Below, one piece after another: positions 8,400-17,219 of a stretch of DNA of 64,000 nt. Positions within the stretch are counted from its first letter, which is position 1, and every line of letters starts with the position of its first letter. A model generated the notes under the pieces. That model did no database searches and had not been told where the DNA came from. It saw nothing but the letters and a program-made list of their open reading frames with translations. This DNA is from Oligoflexus sp. (GTDB taxonomy: Bacteria; Bdellovibrionota_B; Oligoflexia; Oligoflexales; Oligoflexaceae), in the NCBI GenBank assembly GCA_014377445.1, contig JACMPP010000118.1, positions 18,846 through 82,845 on the forward strand, in the 5' to 3' direction. The translations under genes were made by a program, and so were the position numbers.

Positions 8400-8765
8400 A
8401 TGAAATCTCAAGATTTAGTAAAAGTGATTGCTGAAGTGGCTGCTGACAAAAAAGCAACCCGCATCATTGCTCAAAACCTCGAAGGCAAATCAGGTCTTTG
8501 CGATTATCAAATCGTAATCTCCGGTAGCAACGAGCGTCAAACGCAAGCGATCGCTACCCATATTGAAGATACACTGCGCGAGCGTAAAATCGGTCGTCCA
8601 TTCGCAGTGGAAGGTAAACAAACCGGCCACTGGATTCTGATGGACTATGATGGTGTGCTCGTTCACATCTTCCTTGATTCGATCCGTGACTACTACGCGA
8701 TGGAACGCCTATGGCCTGAAGCTCAGACTCAGATCTTTGCTGAAACCACGAGCCCCTCCGCTTGA
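8400..8765 (+). CDS. rsfS: Ribosome silencing factor RsfS
   Basis: 121 residues. RsfS binds L14 and blocks joining of the ribosomal subunits when nutrients are short. The RsfS/Iojap core is present: 'CDYQIVISGSNERQTQAIA', 'GHWILMDYDGVLVHIF' and 'RDYYAMERLW'. The ATG directly follows the nadD stop codon, so the two are translationally coupled. Confidence 0.96.
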   Translation: MKSQDLVKVIAEVAADKKATRIIAQNLEGKSGLCDYQIVISGSNERQTQAIATHIEDTLRERKIGRPFAVEGKQTGHWILMDYDGVLVHIFLDSIRDYYAMERLWPEAQTQIFAETTSPSA

Positions 8766-8767
8766 AG

Positions 8768-9238
8768 ATGCAGGTCTTAAAGATCGGTCGTCCTGCTCAT
8801 TCAGCTTATACCGAGCTGAGTGAGATGTACTTTAAACGGCTTCGTACCGTTTGGAAAATCGACGAGCTTATCCTTAAGGCCCATTCCTCCCAAGATCGCG
8901 CAGGTCAGGAGATCTTCTCCAAACTGGGATGGAGTTCGACCGGCCAGCGCCTCGACCCTCAGCACCTCGTCATCGCTCTCGACGAACGTGGCAAAGAGCT
9001 TACTTCCCCTGATTTTGCCACCTGGATTCAAGATAAAATCGATTCGAGTTTTGTGAAGCAGATGACCTTCGTCATCGGTGGACCCTACGGTCTGAACGAA
9101 GAAGTTCGGAAACAGGCTGACCTCGTCTTGAGTCTATCCAAAGGCGTCTTCCCCAGCGACCTTGCCTGGGTCATGCTCTGGGAACAGTTATACCGCTCCA
9201 GTACCATCATTCGCCGCACGCCTTACCACCACGTTTGA
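8768..9238 (+). CDS. rlmH: 23S rRNA pseudouridine-1915 N3-methyltransferase RlmH
   Basis: 156 residues from the ATG at 8768; a TTG at 8762 overlapping the rsfS stop would add two. RlmH is a SPOUT-class enzyme that methylates Psi1915 in helix 69 of 23S rRNA. 'VIALDERGKELTS', the SAM-binding knot 'FVIGGPYGLNEEV' and the C-terminal 'EQLYRSSTIIRRTPYHHV' are characteristic. The segment before that reads 'SKGVFPSDLAWVML'; the usual His after Pro (S-x-M-T-x-P-H) is replaced here. Length matches the family (about 155). Confidence 0.95.
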   Translation: MQVLKIGRPAHSAYTELSEMYFKRLRTVWKIDELILKAHSSQDRAGQEIFSKLGWSSTGQRLDPQHLVIALDERGKELTSPDFATWIQDKIDSSFVKQMTFVIGGPYGLNEEVRKQADLVLSLSKGVFPSDLAWVMLWEQLYRSSTIIRRTPYHHV

Positions 9239-9327
9239 AACTCCGTTTTTTCTCCCGCAGTTTATGTCCCTCGTTAATATTCCGAAGTTTTGCAAGGATC
9301 GCTTCACTCCAAAGGAGGAGGCCGATT

Positions 9328-10020
9328 GTGGTGAAGACTTTTTTTCAGGGTCCGAAGGATAAGGCTGAGCTGCATCGGCTTCTCTCATCACGCTGTGCAC
9401 TGCATGGTGAGCCGGGTGTTTATGATGCTTGGGTGAAGGGTTATCCCATGGCCTCCCTCTACGCCTATCGCGGTCCTCTGCGACAGATGCTTCTCGACTT
9501 CAAGGTGAAGGGCTCCTGGCAAAGTGGAATGGCTTTGGTGGACGTGTTTTGTGCCGATCCATCGGTTCTGTCCTGGGTGGCGAAGGCCGATTACTTGATG
9601 CCTGTGCCATCGAGCTTCTGGGGGCGATGGCACGGTAAGCATGACCTGGGCTTTGCTCTGGCTGACGGGCTCAGTCAGGCCACGGGAATTCCGCTGGTAA
9701 AGGCCCCCTGGTCAAAATATTTTCGTTTCAAAAAGCAGTCGTTTTTGTCGCGATCTGAGCGTCTAACGGATCGGGCTTTTGCTGGAGATGAGTTAAGTCT
9801 CGGTGATCTTTTAAAGGTTTCAGGCAGGCAAAAGAATGATACAAATTTGCATGGTGAAGAGCTCCCCGAAATGGTGCTCATCGATGATATCGTGACAAGC
9901 GCGAATACATTGACAGCCCTCGCCGGAGCCTTTAGGAATATAAGATTTCGATTCTTAACACTAGCTTCTGCGTACCATTATGTGGGTGGTACGATTCGCT
10001 CCTCCGAGGAGGTTATATGA
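9328..10020 (+). CDS. ComF-like phosphoribosyltransferase-domain protein
   Basis: About 230 residues from the GTG at 9328, chosen because a strong AGGAGG (9313-9318) lies nine bases before it; a TTG at 9235 would add 31 residues. Conserved ComF points are 'YAYRGPLRQMLLDFKVKG' and the PRPP-binding loop 'VLIDDIVTSANTL'. ComF-family proteins act in competence or are of unknown role. The usual N-terminal Cys4 zinc finger is absent with either start; the few Cys present do not form CxxC pairs. It ends inside the mutS start (ATGA overlap). Confidence 0.75.
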   Translation: MVKTFFQGPKDKAELHRLLSSRCALHGEPGVYDAWVKGYPMASLYAYRGPLRQMLLDFKVKGSWQSGMALVDVFCADPSVLSWVAKADYLMPVPSSFWGRWHGKHDLGFALADGLSQATGIPLVKAPWSKYFRFKKQSFLSRSERLTDRAFAGDELSLGDLLKVSGRQKNDTNLHGEELPEMVLIDDIVTSANTLTALAGAFRNIRFRFLTLASAYHYVGGTIRSSEEVI

Positions 10021-12716
10021 CATCGCATACTGCTGAAGAACTTCTCCAGTTTACTCCGATGCTTCGTCAGTTCTACGAATTGAAAGCCAAAGCGCCTGAC
10101 GCGATCCTGTTTTTTCGCATGGGTGACTTTTACGAAATCTTCGGTGAAGACGCCGAAGAGGTGGCTCCCCTCCTCGATCTCATGATGACGAGTCGCGAAC
10201 GTGGCGATAAGAACCGTATGCCCTTCTGTGGTGTGCCGCACCACAGTGCTAAAGGTTATATGCTGCGTCTCCTCAAGCTCGGCTACAGTGTCGCGATCGC
10301 CGATCAGTTGGAAGATCCGGCTACGGCCAAGGGCCTGGTGAAGCGCGATATCGTGCAGATTATGACCCCCGGATGCATCGACGAACCGGAAGCTCTTGAA
10401 GCTGATCGTCCGAACCATCTCCTTGCCATCTATGAAGAACCTAAAAACAAACACTGGTCTCTCATGGTCGTTGATATTTCGACCGGCGAATTGAGACTTG
10501 GCAATATTAAACGCGAAGAATTAGACGGCTGGTTGAATGTCTATCAGCCCCGGGAAATCCTTGCTCGCAAATTTATGCACGATGAGCTGCGTGAAATATC
10601 TTTGAAGATCGCCGATAAGATGAGTCTCGCGACCTTGCCGGAAGCGGTCCTCCGCGACAGGGAAGAGCAGAGAAAATTCCTTAAGACTCAATTCGCAGTC
10701 GATGCGCTGGAGACTTTGCCTTGTGGTGTCGTCGCTGGTGGACTGGAACTGCTGGCGGCAAGCTTTCAATACCTGCAGACCCTGAAGGCCAGCGTTTCGC
10801 AATTCCTGTCGGTCCGCTCGCTGCATGATGAAGATCGCATGGTTCTCGATGAAACGGTTCGCCGTGACCTTGAACTCTTTGAGACTTTGCGTCGACGTGA
10901 TTCCGAAGGCAGTCTCTTCCGTGAACTGAATCAGACCCGAACCCCTATGGGTGCTCGGCTCTTGCGCTATGATCTTGCCCGTCCTTTCCTGACGGCCGCT
11001 CCCATACTTGAACGGCAGGAAGCGATTGCTGAAATTCTGGCTCAGAATTCGGAATGGCTCGCGGAGCTCAAGCTGCGTTTGAAGGCCTGCGCGGATCTTG
11101 ATCGATTGACGACTCGCGTCCTGTCCGGCAAAGCCCAGGCGGGCGATCTCCACAATATTCGGCAGAGTCTTGGGATCAGTCTTTTGCTCAAGGATTTTCT
11201 GGAAACTGTCGTCCCGAAATCAGCTCTCCTGAAATCGGTGAGCAGCAGTCTTGCCGATGCTAAGGCAGCCTTTGAAATCCTGCAACGTACACTTGCCGAA
11301 GAGCCGGGTGCCTTGGGCAGCCTGGAAGTTTTCCAGGCAGGGTATGACGAAGAGCTCGATAATCTCTGTGTGCTCTCGCGCGATGGCGCCGAGCGAATTG
11401 CCCAGTACGAACAGGGTCTACGTCAATCCACCGGGATATCAAGTCTCAAGATTCGTGAGCACAAGACTTACGGTCTTCTGATTGAAGTGACGAAACCCAA
11501 CCTGTCGAAGGTCCCTTCCCATTTTATTCGCCGTCAAACCATGGTGAATAACGAGCGCTTCCTTACTGTAGAGCTGGAAGAATTGGATCAGGTTCTGTCC
11601 TCAGCGACGGAAAATGCTCATGCCCGCGAAATGGCTCTCTTTCAGGATCTCCTTCTGAAAGTGATGCCGCATCAGGAAGTCTTGCGCAAAGTCGCCGGCG
11701 AACTGGCGATGCTTGATCTGATCCAAAGCTTTGCTGCCAAGGCCGCGCACGACAAGTTCGTTCGGCCTCAGGTCGCCAAAGACGGTCATTTGCAACTCGT
11801 CGCCTGCCGTCATCCCGTGGTGGAACGTTGGGTCGGCAGTCATGCCTTCATGCCAAACGATCTTGAGCTCGATAAAACGAAATCACAAATGCTGATCACC
11901 GGCCCTAACATGGCGGGTAAGTCGACGGTTATGCGGCAGACAGCCATCGCCGCGATCATGCATCAGATCGGCAGCTATGTGCCGGCACGCGAAGCCAAGA
12001 TGCCGATCTTTGATCGGATCTTTACCCGCGTAGGAGCTGCAGATGATCTTTCCCGCGGCCAATCCACATTCATGGTCGAGATGTCGGAAGCTGCGACTAT
12101 TCTTCGTCAGGCGACGCCTAAGAGCCTTGTGATCCTGGATGAAGTGGGACGGGGAACTTCGACGGAAGATGGATTAGCGATTGCTTCGGCGATTCTCGAA
12201 TATATCGCGAAGAATCTAAAGTCCTACACACTCTTTGCCACGCATTATCACGAACTGGTGGCCTTCTCAGCGAATCTTCCCACGGTGCGAATTGCCAAGG
12301 TTGAAGTGCTGGAAACGAAACAAGGTATTAGCTTTTCACACAGACTTGTACCCGGTGCGAGTGGCAGTTCCTATGGAATTGAAGTGGCAAAACTGGCTGG
12401 TGTTCCGGATGCTGTGATCCAATCGGCTAAGGGGTATATGGCCCAACATGCCTCAGAGGCGCGACCAGTCATTGTTTCTGAAGTTTCTAAAAAGAAAATT
12501 TTGCCGAAACCGCCTCTGGAAGCAGCTTTTGGCGATGAAAATCAGAGAAATAACTCTGGTCTTTTTTCTGCCATACAGACTATTGTGGGGCGACTTGACC
12601 GTGTGAATGTGTTAAAAACCACTCCACTTCAGGCTTTGGCGATTTTGGATGAACTGAAAACGACATTGGAGCAGCGGGAACAACTTGGTCTTTTCTCAGA
12701 GCTACAGCCAATGTGA
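10017..12716 (+). CDS. mutS: DNA mismatch repair protein MutS
   Basis: 899 residues. MutS recognises mismatches and small loops and recruits MutL. The mismatch-binding Phe-x-Glu is in 'FFRMGDFYEIFGEDAEE' near the N-terminus. Core and clamp regions follow ('TRTPMGARLLR'). The ATPase has Walker A 'ITGPNMAGKSTVMRQ', the Walker B region 'LVILDEVGRGTSTEDG' and 'FATHYHEL'. The C-terminus has an extra stretch of about 60 residues before a helical tail. It overlaps the comF-like gene by four bases and is the last gene of the run begun at obgE. Confidence 0.98.
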   Translation: MTSHTAEELLQFTPMLRQFYELKAKAPDAILFFRMGDFYEIFGEDAEEVAPLLDLMMTSRERGDKNRMPFCGVPHHSAKGYMLRLLKLGYSVAIADQLEDPATAKGLVKRDIVQIMTPGCIDEPEALEADRPNHLLAIYEEPKNKHWSLMVVDISTGELRLGNIKREELDGWLNVYQPREILARKFMHDELREISLKIADKMSLATLPEAVLRDREEQRKFLKTQFAVDALETLPCGVVAGGLELLAASFQYLQTLKASVSQFLSVRSLHDEDRMVLDETVRRDLELFETLRRRDSEGSLFRELNQTRTPMGARLLRYDLARPFLTAAPILERQEAIAEILAQNSEWLAELKLRLKACADLDRLTTRVLSGKAQAGDLHNIRQSLGISLLLKDFLETVVPKSALLKSVSSSLADAKAAFEILQRTLAEEPGALGSLEVFQAGYDEELDNLCVLSRDGAERIAQYEQGLRQSTGISSLKIREHKTYGLLIEVTKPNLSKVPSHFIRRQTMVNNERFLTVELEELDQVLSSATENAHAREMALFQDLLLKVMPHQEVLRKVAGELAMLDLIQSFAAKAAHDKFVRPQVAKDGHLQLVACRHPVVERWVGSHAFMPNDLELDKTKSQMLITGPNMAGKSTVMRQTAIAAIMHQIGSYVPAREAKMPIFDRIFTRVGAADDLSRGQSTFMVEMSEAATILRQATPKSLVILDEVGRGTSTEDGLAIASAILEYIAKNLKSYTLFATHYHELVAFSANLPTVRIAKVEVLETKQGISFSHRLVPGASGSSYGIEVAKLAGVPDAVIQSAKGYMAQHASEARPVIVSEVSKKKILPKPPLEAAFGDENQRNNSGLFSAIQTIVGRLDRVNVLKTTPLQALAILDELKTTLEQREQLGLFSELQPM

Positions 12717-12717
12717 T

Positions 12718-12742
12718 AGAAGCCGTTTTAAAGACGGTTTCT
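12718..12742 (+). terminator. Hairpin after mutS (weak terminator)
   Basis: AGAAGCCGT, loop TTTAAAG, ACGGTTTCT: nine pairs with one G-U, directly after the mutS stop. No long U-run follows, so it may work with Rho or only stabilise the 3' end. Confidence 0.4.
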
Positions 12743-12748
12743 AATAGC

Positions 12749-12777
12749 TTGAATTTCGGAACTAGAAAAATTAGTAT
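12749..12777 (+). promoter_or_regulatory. Possible sigma-70 promoter for the DksA-like gene
   Basis: TTGAAT (12749-12754), 17 bases, TAGTAT (12772-12777); each box is four of six to consensus, in an AT-rich stretch about 70 bases before the gene. Confidence 0.35.
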
Positions 12778-12845
12778 CTAAAATTACGAAATGAATCTGT
12801 AGAACACCCTATGTCTTTACTGAACAGCCATAAAGGACGACGTTA

Positions 12846-13271
12846 ATGGCCGGTCAAGATTCCTTAGACAATCATGAGTTCCTGACGAGAGACGAGCTCG
12901 AGCGCTTTCGTGAGCTTCTCTTCGAAGAAAAAGATAAGTTACTGCACAAGTCAGCTCAACTCGTGAAGGCTGGTAATATCGAGCTCGATAAAAACGAAAT
13001 GCTTGATGAAGTCGATTTAGCTTCTGCTACAACAGAGCAAAATCTAACTTTCAAGCTGCTTGATCGTGACCGTAAACTTCTTCAGGAGATCGAACACGCT
13101 CTCGAAAAAATCAAGAGCGGTGAGTATGGCTTTTGCGAAGGAACGGGCGAGCCCATTCCGAAGCGCCGCCTCGAGGTTAGACCTTGGTGCCGTCACAGCG
13201 TTAAGTTCAAGGAACAGCTAGAGCGCATGAAGAAGTCTGGTCGTGGTGTAGGCGACGAAGACGAAATTTAG
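12846..13271 (+). CDS. DksA/TraR-family transcription factor, degenerate zinc site
   Basis: 141 residues. DksA proteins enter the RNA polymerase secondary channel and, with ppGpp, adjust transcription of rRNA and amino-acid genes. A long helical hairpin covers residues 13-90, and the coiled-coil tip keeps the D-x-x-D-x-A motif (Asp54, Asp57, Ala59). The C-terminal globular part is recognisable ('GEYGFCEGTGEPIPKRRLE'), but the Cys4 zinc finger is not: only C97 of the first C-x-x-C remains (C-E-G-T), and the second pair is lost, with a displaced C115. This resembles the zinc-independent DksA2 type of Pseudomonas. Single gene, followed by a strong terminator. Confidence 0.88.
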   Translation: MAGQDSLDNHEFLTRDELERFRELLFEEKDKLLHKSAQLVKAGNIELDKNEMLDEVDLASATTEQNLTFKLLDRDRKLLQEIEHALEKIKSGEYGFCEGTGEPIPKRRLEVRPWCRHSVKFKEQLERMKKSGRGVGDEDEI

Positions 13272-13273
13272 TC

Positions 13274-13306
13274 AAAAAAAAGAGCCATCATCTGGCTCTT
13301 TTTTTT
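13274..13306. terminator. Bidirectional intrinsic terminator
   Basis: A7, then AGAGCCA-TCATC-TGGCTCT, then T7. The symmetric A and T tracts let it act for the DksA-like gene (plus) and for the convergent TPR lipoprotein (minus). Confidence 0.9.
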
Positions 13307-13346
13307 ATCAAGATTTAGAAATTTTCGCTAACGGATCCACTCTTAA

Positions 13347-14606
13347 TCACTGAGCCAGGGCAGCCGCGCAGACTGCGTCCTTATAGGTCACTGCTGAACA
13401 GGTGGTGGGCATCTCTGCTTTTGCGTTCATGCTGCGGTAAACACAGCAGGCTTTTAGCTGATCGCCCGAGCTGAGAGTCGAGAATTGAGGTGACTCAATT
13501 TTAGACTCAAGAACCGTTGCCATACCCGTTGTAAGGCTGTTTTTCAAAGCCTCGTTCTGAGCCCCTTCCGCAGAAGTCGTCGTCGTCGCTTTGGTGATCG
13601 TGGCGATCTTCGCATCCAAATCCTTAATCGATTTTTGAACGGAATCACTCACCTCGGTCGGCACGCCCGGGATCGCCGAGAGTGCGGTCGAAGCTGTTTT
13701 CAAATCCGAGAAGAGAGCGTTGAGCATCGACTCGGCGGCTGCCGCGGCTTCGGTGGGGAAAATTGCGGTTAGCGCGGTATTCACGGCATTAACGGTCGAG
13801 ATAAAGGTCCCGGCGTTATTAGCCGTCAGGGTGCCTGTGGGAATCGCAGCCTGAAGGTTAGGAACGCCGTCACCGTTGCTGTCGTAAAGAATTTCTGAGT
13901 AGAAGGCTATGGATTCACCGAGGTGACCCAAGGCCCAGGCGAAGTTTGCGCGGCCTTTGGCAGCGCTCGCCAAGCTGTTTTTCGTACAGGTGTGACGTGT
14001 GTCTTCATCTGTTTCGGGGTTCGCATTGCTGAGAATCAGCGGGCAAAGTGTATCGATCGCTTCGTTGAGGTAAGCAAGAGATTCGCTTTTGCCGTCGCGA
14101 GCGAGGGAAGCCGACAGCGGGTAATAGATCTTCAAGGCCGAATCGCCGATCGTAGCGCTTGATGAGGACATCGCGTCGAAGTCAGTTTCGGTGAGGTTCA
14201 TCACGCTTTTAAGCGTGTTGAAGTTATCCGTCGTTGTATCGCCGGACTTCACAGCGGTTGTGCCTGAGGAGGAGGTCGTCGTTGTCGTCGCAGCGGTGGT
14301 TTTGGTCGCTTCGTTGGCAATGATCAATTTCTTCGAGATATTGATCGCATCAAGACCAGCCTTGCTGAGGTAGACGTAGGACTTAAGAATCGTTGGGGAT
14401 TCGCTATTGGGATTGATGGCAAGAGCCTTGTTGGTCAGGTTCAAGGCGCTATCGTAGCGGCCTTTGTCATACTCGTACTGAGCCTCCTGAACCAGACTGT
14501 CGATCGCATCTTTTTCGGCTTTGCTGGTCAACATTTCGTTGAGATTAAAGCTGCCGCACGCGGACGTCATACTTGCCAAACCTATCGCCAAAACTAACTT
14601 ACGCAT
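13347..14606 (-). CDS. TPR-containing lipoprotein
   Basis: 419 residues. The signal ends in T-S-A-C16, a lipobox. One or two tetratricopeptide-like repeats follow at about 38-75 ('AQYEYDKGRYDSALNLTNKA', 'LAINPNS'). A Thr/Ser-rich low-complexity stretch at about 105-125 precedes a helical, Ala-rich body with four or five Cys near the C-terminus, a possible disulfide site. It may be a periplasmic scaffold. Last gene of the minus-strand series after ftsB-like (14 bases apart), so possibly co-transcribed. Confidence 0.65.
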   Translation of the reverse strand: MRKLVLAIGLASMTSACGSFNLNEMLTSKAEKDAIDSLVQEAQYEYDKGRYDSALNLTNKALAINPNSESPTILKSYVYLSKAGLDAINISKKLIIANEATKTTAATTTTTSSSGTTAVKSGDTTTDNFNTLKSVMNLTETDFDAMSSSSATIGDSALKIYYPLSASLARDGKSESLAYLNEAIDTLCPLILSNANPETDEDTRHTCTKNSLASAAKGRANFAWALGHLGESIAFYSEILYDSNGDGVPNLQAAIPTGTLTANNAGTFISTVNAVNTALTAIFPTEAAAAAESMLNALFSDLKTASTALSAIPGVPTEVSDSVQKSIKDLDAKIATITKATTTTSAEGAQNEALKNSLTTGMATVLESKIESPQFSTLSSGDQLKACCVYRSMNAKAEMPTTCSAVTYKDAVCAAALAQ

Positions 14607-14620
14607 AAAAACTCCTTCGC

Positions 14621-14887
14621 TCAGTCGGCAAAAAAGATGATTTTTTCGTTACCTTCGGTCACATGATATTTGTCGCGTAGGACCTTGCGTGCATAATCCG
14701 GTGAACCTTTGATCTTACGTATCTCTTCGCTTAGGTCTTCGTTGCCGGTCTTCAGCTTGTCGACCGTTGCCTCAAGCACTTCCTGACTTTTGCGGAGCTT
14801 GAAATAATCGAATATCGACGTTTCGCCGCGCAAGGTGCCGATTAAGAGCACGCCGACCGCTAAGCAGTACACAAGCCGCACACCCAT
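14621..14887 (-). CDS. ftsB: FtsB/DivIC-type septum formation initiator
   Basis: 88 residues: a single N-terminal membrane segment (about 5-21), a coiled coil (about 30-62), and a C-terminal 'DYARKVLRDKYHVTEGNEKI' resembling the conserved FtsB/DivIC end (E-x-x-A-R-x-x-L-x-x-x-x-x-G-E). FtsB bridges FtsL and FtsQ in the divisome and helps activate septal peptidoglycan synthesis. The small size and layout match the family; the paralogue name is inferred. Confidence 0.75.
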   Translation of the reverse strand: MGVRLVYCLAVGVLLIGTLRGETSIFDYFKLRKSQEVLEATVDKLKTGNEDLSEEIRKIKGSPDYARKVLRDKYHVTEGNEKIIFFAD

Positions 14888-15042
14888 TGTTGGGTCCTCA
14901 TGAATGGAGATGATGCTCTATTCTAACATAGGAGCTAATAGGGAGGAATGTGCTGTCTCAAACGAATCGATTCCCCTAGTAGCTCCCTCACGAGAACTAC
15001 TAAGGCATCGGATATTATAAGGAAAATCTTGAGTTTTGAGAA

Positions 15043-17199
15043 TTAGTCAGCGGATCCGCGGATTTGCAACTGGCTTGGACGAATCTTTCGGTAACCGAAA
15101 TCACGGAAATTTACGACGGCTTTACGGGCTCCCAGGTGAACATCGAAGCCCTGAACTGTCCCGCGACCGTAGGTTGGATGAAAGACATTGGAGCCTTCCT
15201 CGATATCGCCCTCTTCCACTTCATCGTAAACGTAACTCAACTGAATCGGAGCTTCCTCAGGCCTTAGGGCTTCCTGCGCCTTCATGCTCAAAGCCATCAG
15301 TTCAGAAGGTATCTCAAGAAGGAAGCGGGACGGGGGATGGGCCATCTCATTGTTGAAGTTCCGGCGGCGCTTGGCGAGGGTGAGACTCACACGTTTTTTC
15401 GCGCGCGTTATGCCGACGTAAAGGAGACGACGCTCTTCTTCTATCGCGGCAGGATCTTCGATGCTGTTGCGGTGCGGCAGGAGGCCATCTTCGACGCCAG
15501 CGATGAAGACCCGAGGGAACTCGAGGCCTTTGGCCATGTGAAGGGTCATCATCGAAACGCCCTTGGATTCTTTGCCTTTGGCGTCTTCACGAACGAGCGA
15601 AACGGTTTCGATCCAGGTCGCGAGATCGGTGCCGGGATTTTTGTTTTCGAATTCGATAATACCGGCAGCCAATTCCTGGATGTTATCCATCTTGTCTGCG
15701 TATTGATCGGGAAGTTTCTTTTTCAGATATTCCGGATATTCGGTCGCTTCCAAAACGGTTTTCACCGCCTCGTTGATTGGATTTGCCAGGATCTCATTGC
15801 GCATCGCGTGCAGGAGGTCGACGAGATAACGGAGCTTCGGCGCCGCCTTTTGCTTTGGATCAGCGAGAGTCATCTCTGCGCCTTTCCAAAGGGCAACACC
15901 CTGCTCGCTTGAATATTTTTGCAGGGTCTCGAGAGCTTTGTCGCCGAGGCCGCGCGTGGGCACGTTATAAATTCTGAGGAATGAGACATCGTCCGACGGA
16001 TTCGCGAAAAGGCGAAGGTAGGCGAGGATGTCCTTGATCTCGAGCCGCTCATAGAACTCGAGCGATCCATAGATGGTATAGGGAATGCGGCGGCGCAAAA
16101 GCGCTTCTTCAAGGGAGCGCGACTGGCTGTTGGTGCGGTAGAAGATGGCAACATCTTCATAGTCGAACTTCTGCCTTTCGCTATAGATTTCTTCACCGAT
16201 CCAATAAGCTTCCATTTCCCCATCGACCTCAAGATGAACCTCGATGGGATCACCGGCCGGAGCATTGGTGAAGAGAGTTTTGGCCGCCCGTTTCTTGTTG
16301 TTTGCCACGAGTTTACTCGCCGCGGCTACAATATTGCCCGTGCAGCGGTAGTTTTCTTCCAAAGCGATGCGGGTCGCGCCGGGATAGGTGCGGTCGAAAT
16401 CGATGATGTTGGAAGGTGTTGCACCGCGCCAGCTATAGATCGACTGGTCATCGTCACCGACGACCATCAGGTTTCTGTGGCGATCCGCAAGGTGCTGAAT
16501 GATTTCAAACTGGGTGCGATTGGTATCCTGGAATTCGTCGACCATGATGTACTGGTAGCGATTGCCAAGGATCGACTTCACGCGCTCGTTGGTGCGAAGC
16601 AGGAGAAGGACGTTTAAGAGGAGATCGTTGAAGTCCATCGCATTCGATTGCGCGAGGAATTCCTGATAGAGACGATAGACCTGGACACCTGCAGTTGGAA
16701 CGCGGGTTGGGTTCTGCGCGGCGAATTCATCGATCTCGCTCACCAGAACACCGGCGGTCTTCACGAAGTGCAGAAAGTTCTTCATCTCGCCGACAAGCTG
16801 AGGAATATCGCCCTTGGCAATCACCTGCTTGAGTATGTGTTTGAGAGCCCGCGTCACGTCCTGATCGTCGTAGATCGAGAAGTTCGGTTCGTAACCCAAT
16901 TCGCTCGCGAACTCGCGAAGCCAACGGGCACTGGCAGAGTGAAAGGTGGTGATCGTTGAGCGTTTCGTTTCGGGCGCCAGAGCTAAAGCCCGGTGCCTCA
17001 TCTCTCCCGCCGCCTTATTGGTAAATGTCACCGCCAGAATCTCCCAGGGGAGGACTCCTGTTTCGATGAGGTGAGCGATTCGAACCGTAATAATACGGGT
17101 CTTCCCGCTGCCCGCGCCGGCAAATACAACAGCCGGACCGTTTCTATGGAGAACGGCCTGGCGTTGAACGTCATTTAAGTTTTCAAGTAATTCGCTCAA
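15043..17199 (-). CDS. pcrA: UvrD/PcrA/Rep-type DNA helicase
   Basis: 718 residues. Superfamily 1A 3'-5' helicase, ATP-driven, used in repair and in clearing RecA or stalled forks. In order: Q motif 'LNDVQRQAV', Walker A 'AGAGSGKT', Ia 'VTFTNKAAGEM', II 'VDEFQDTNRT', III 'GDDDQSIYSWRGA', V 'MTLHMAKGLEFPRVF', VI 'YVGITRAKKRV'. The C-terminal end carries 'NVFHPTYGRGTVQGFD', the Tudor-like tail found in PcrA/UvrD. The choice between PcrA, UvrD and Rep is not secure. It lies 20 bases after glmS on the same strand. Confidence 0.93.
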   Translation of the reverse strand: MSELLENLNDVQRQAVLHRNGPAVVFAGAGSGKTRIITVRIAHLIETGVLPWEILAVTFTNKAAGEMRHRALALAPETKRSTITTFHSASARWLREFASELGYEPNFSIYDDQDVTRALKHILKQVIAKGDIPQLVGEMKNFLHFVKTAGVLVSEIDEFAAQNPTRVPTAGVQVYRLYQEFLAQSNAMDFNDLLLNVLLLLRTNERVKSILGNRYQYIMVDEFQDTNRTQFEIIQHLADRHRNLMVVGDDDQSIYSWRGATPSNIIDFDRTYPGATRIALEENYRCTGNIVAAASKLVANNKKRAAKTLFTNAPAGDPIEVHLEVDGEMEAYWIGEEIYSERQKFDYEDVAIFYRTNSQSRSLEEALLRRRIPYTIYGSLEFYERLEIKDILAYLRLFANPSDDVSFLRIYNVPTRGLGDKALETLQKYSSEQGVALWKGAEMTLADPKQKAAPKLRYLVDLLHAMRNEILANPINEAVKTVLEATEYPEYLKKKLPDQYADKMDNIQELAAGIIEFENKNPGTDLATWIETVSLVREDAKGKESKGVSMMTLHMAKGLEFPRVFIAGVEDGLLPHRNSIEDPAAIEEERRLLYVGITRAKKRVSLTLAKRRRNFNNEMAHPPSRFLLEIPSELMALSMKAQEALRPEEAPIQLSYVYDEVEEGDIEEGSNVFHPTYGRGTVQGFDVHLGARKAVVNFRDFGYRKIRPSQLQIRGSAD

Positions 17200-17219
17200 T
17201 GGTCACTATCCTTGGATTG

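Noticed and set aside
9601..9640. Frameshift in the comF-like gene because of the missing zinc finger
   Set aside because: The other frames upstream give no CxxC pairs, and the strong AGGAGG supports a short protein.
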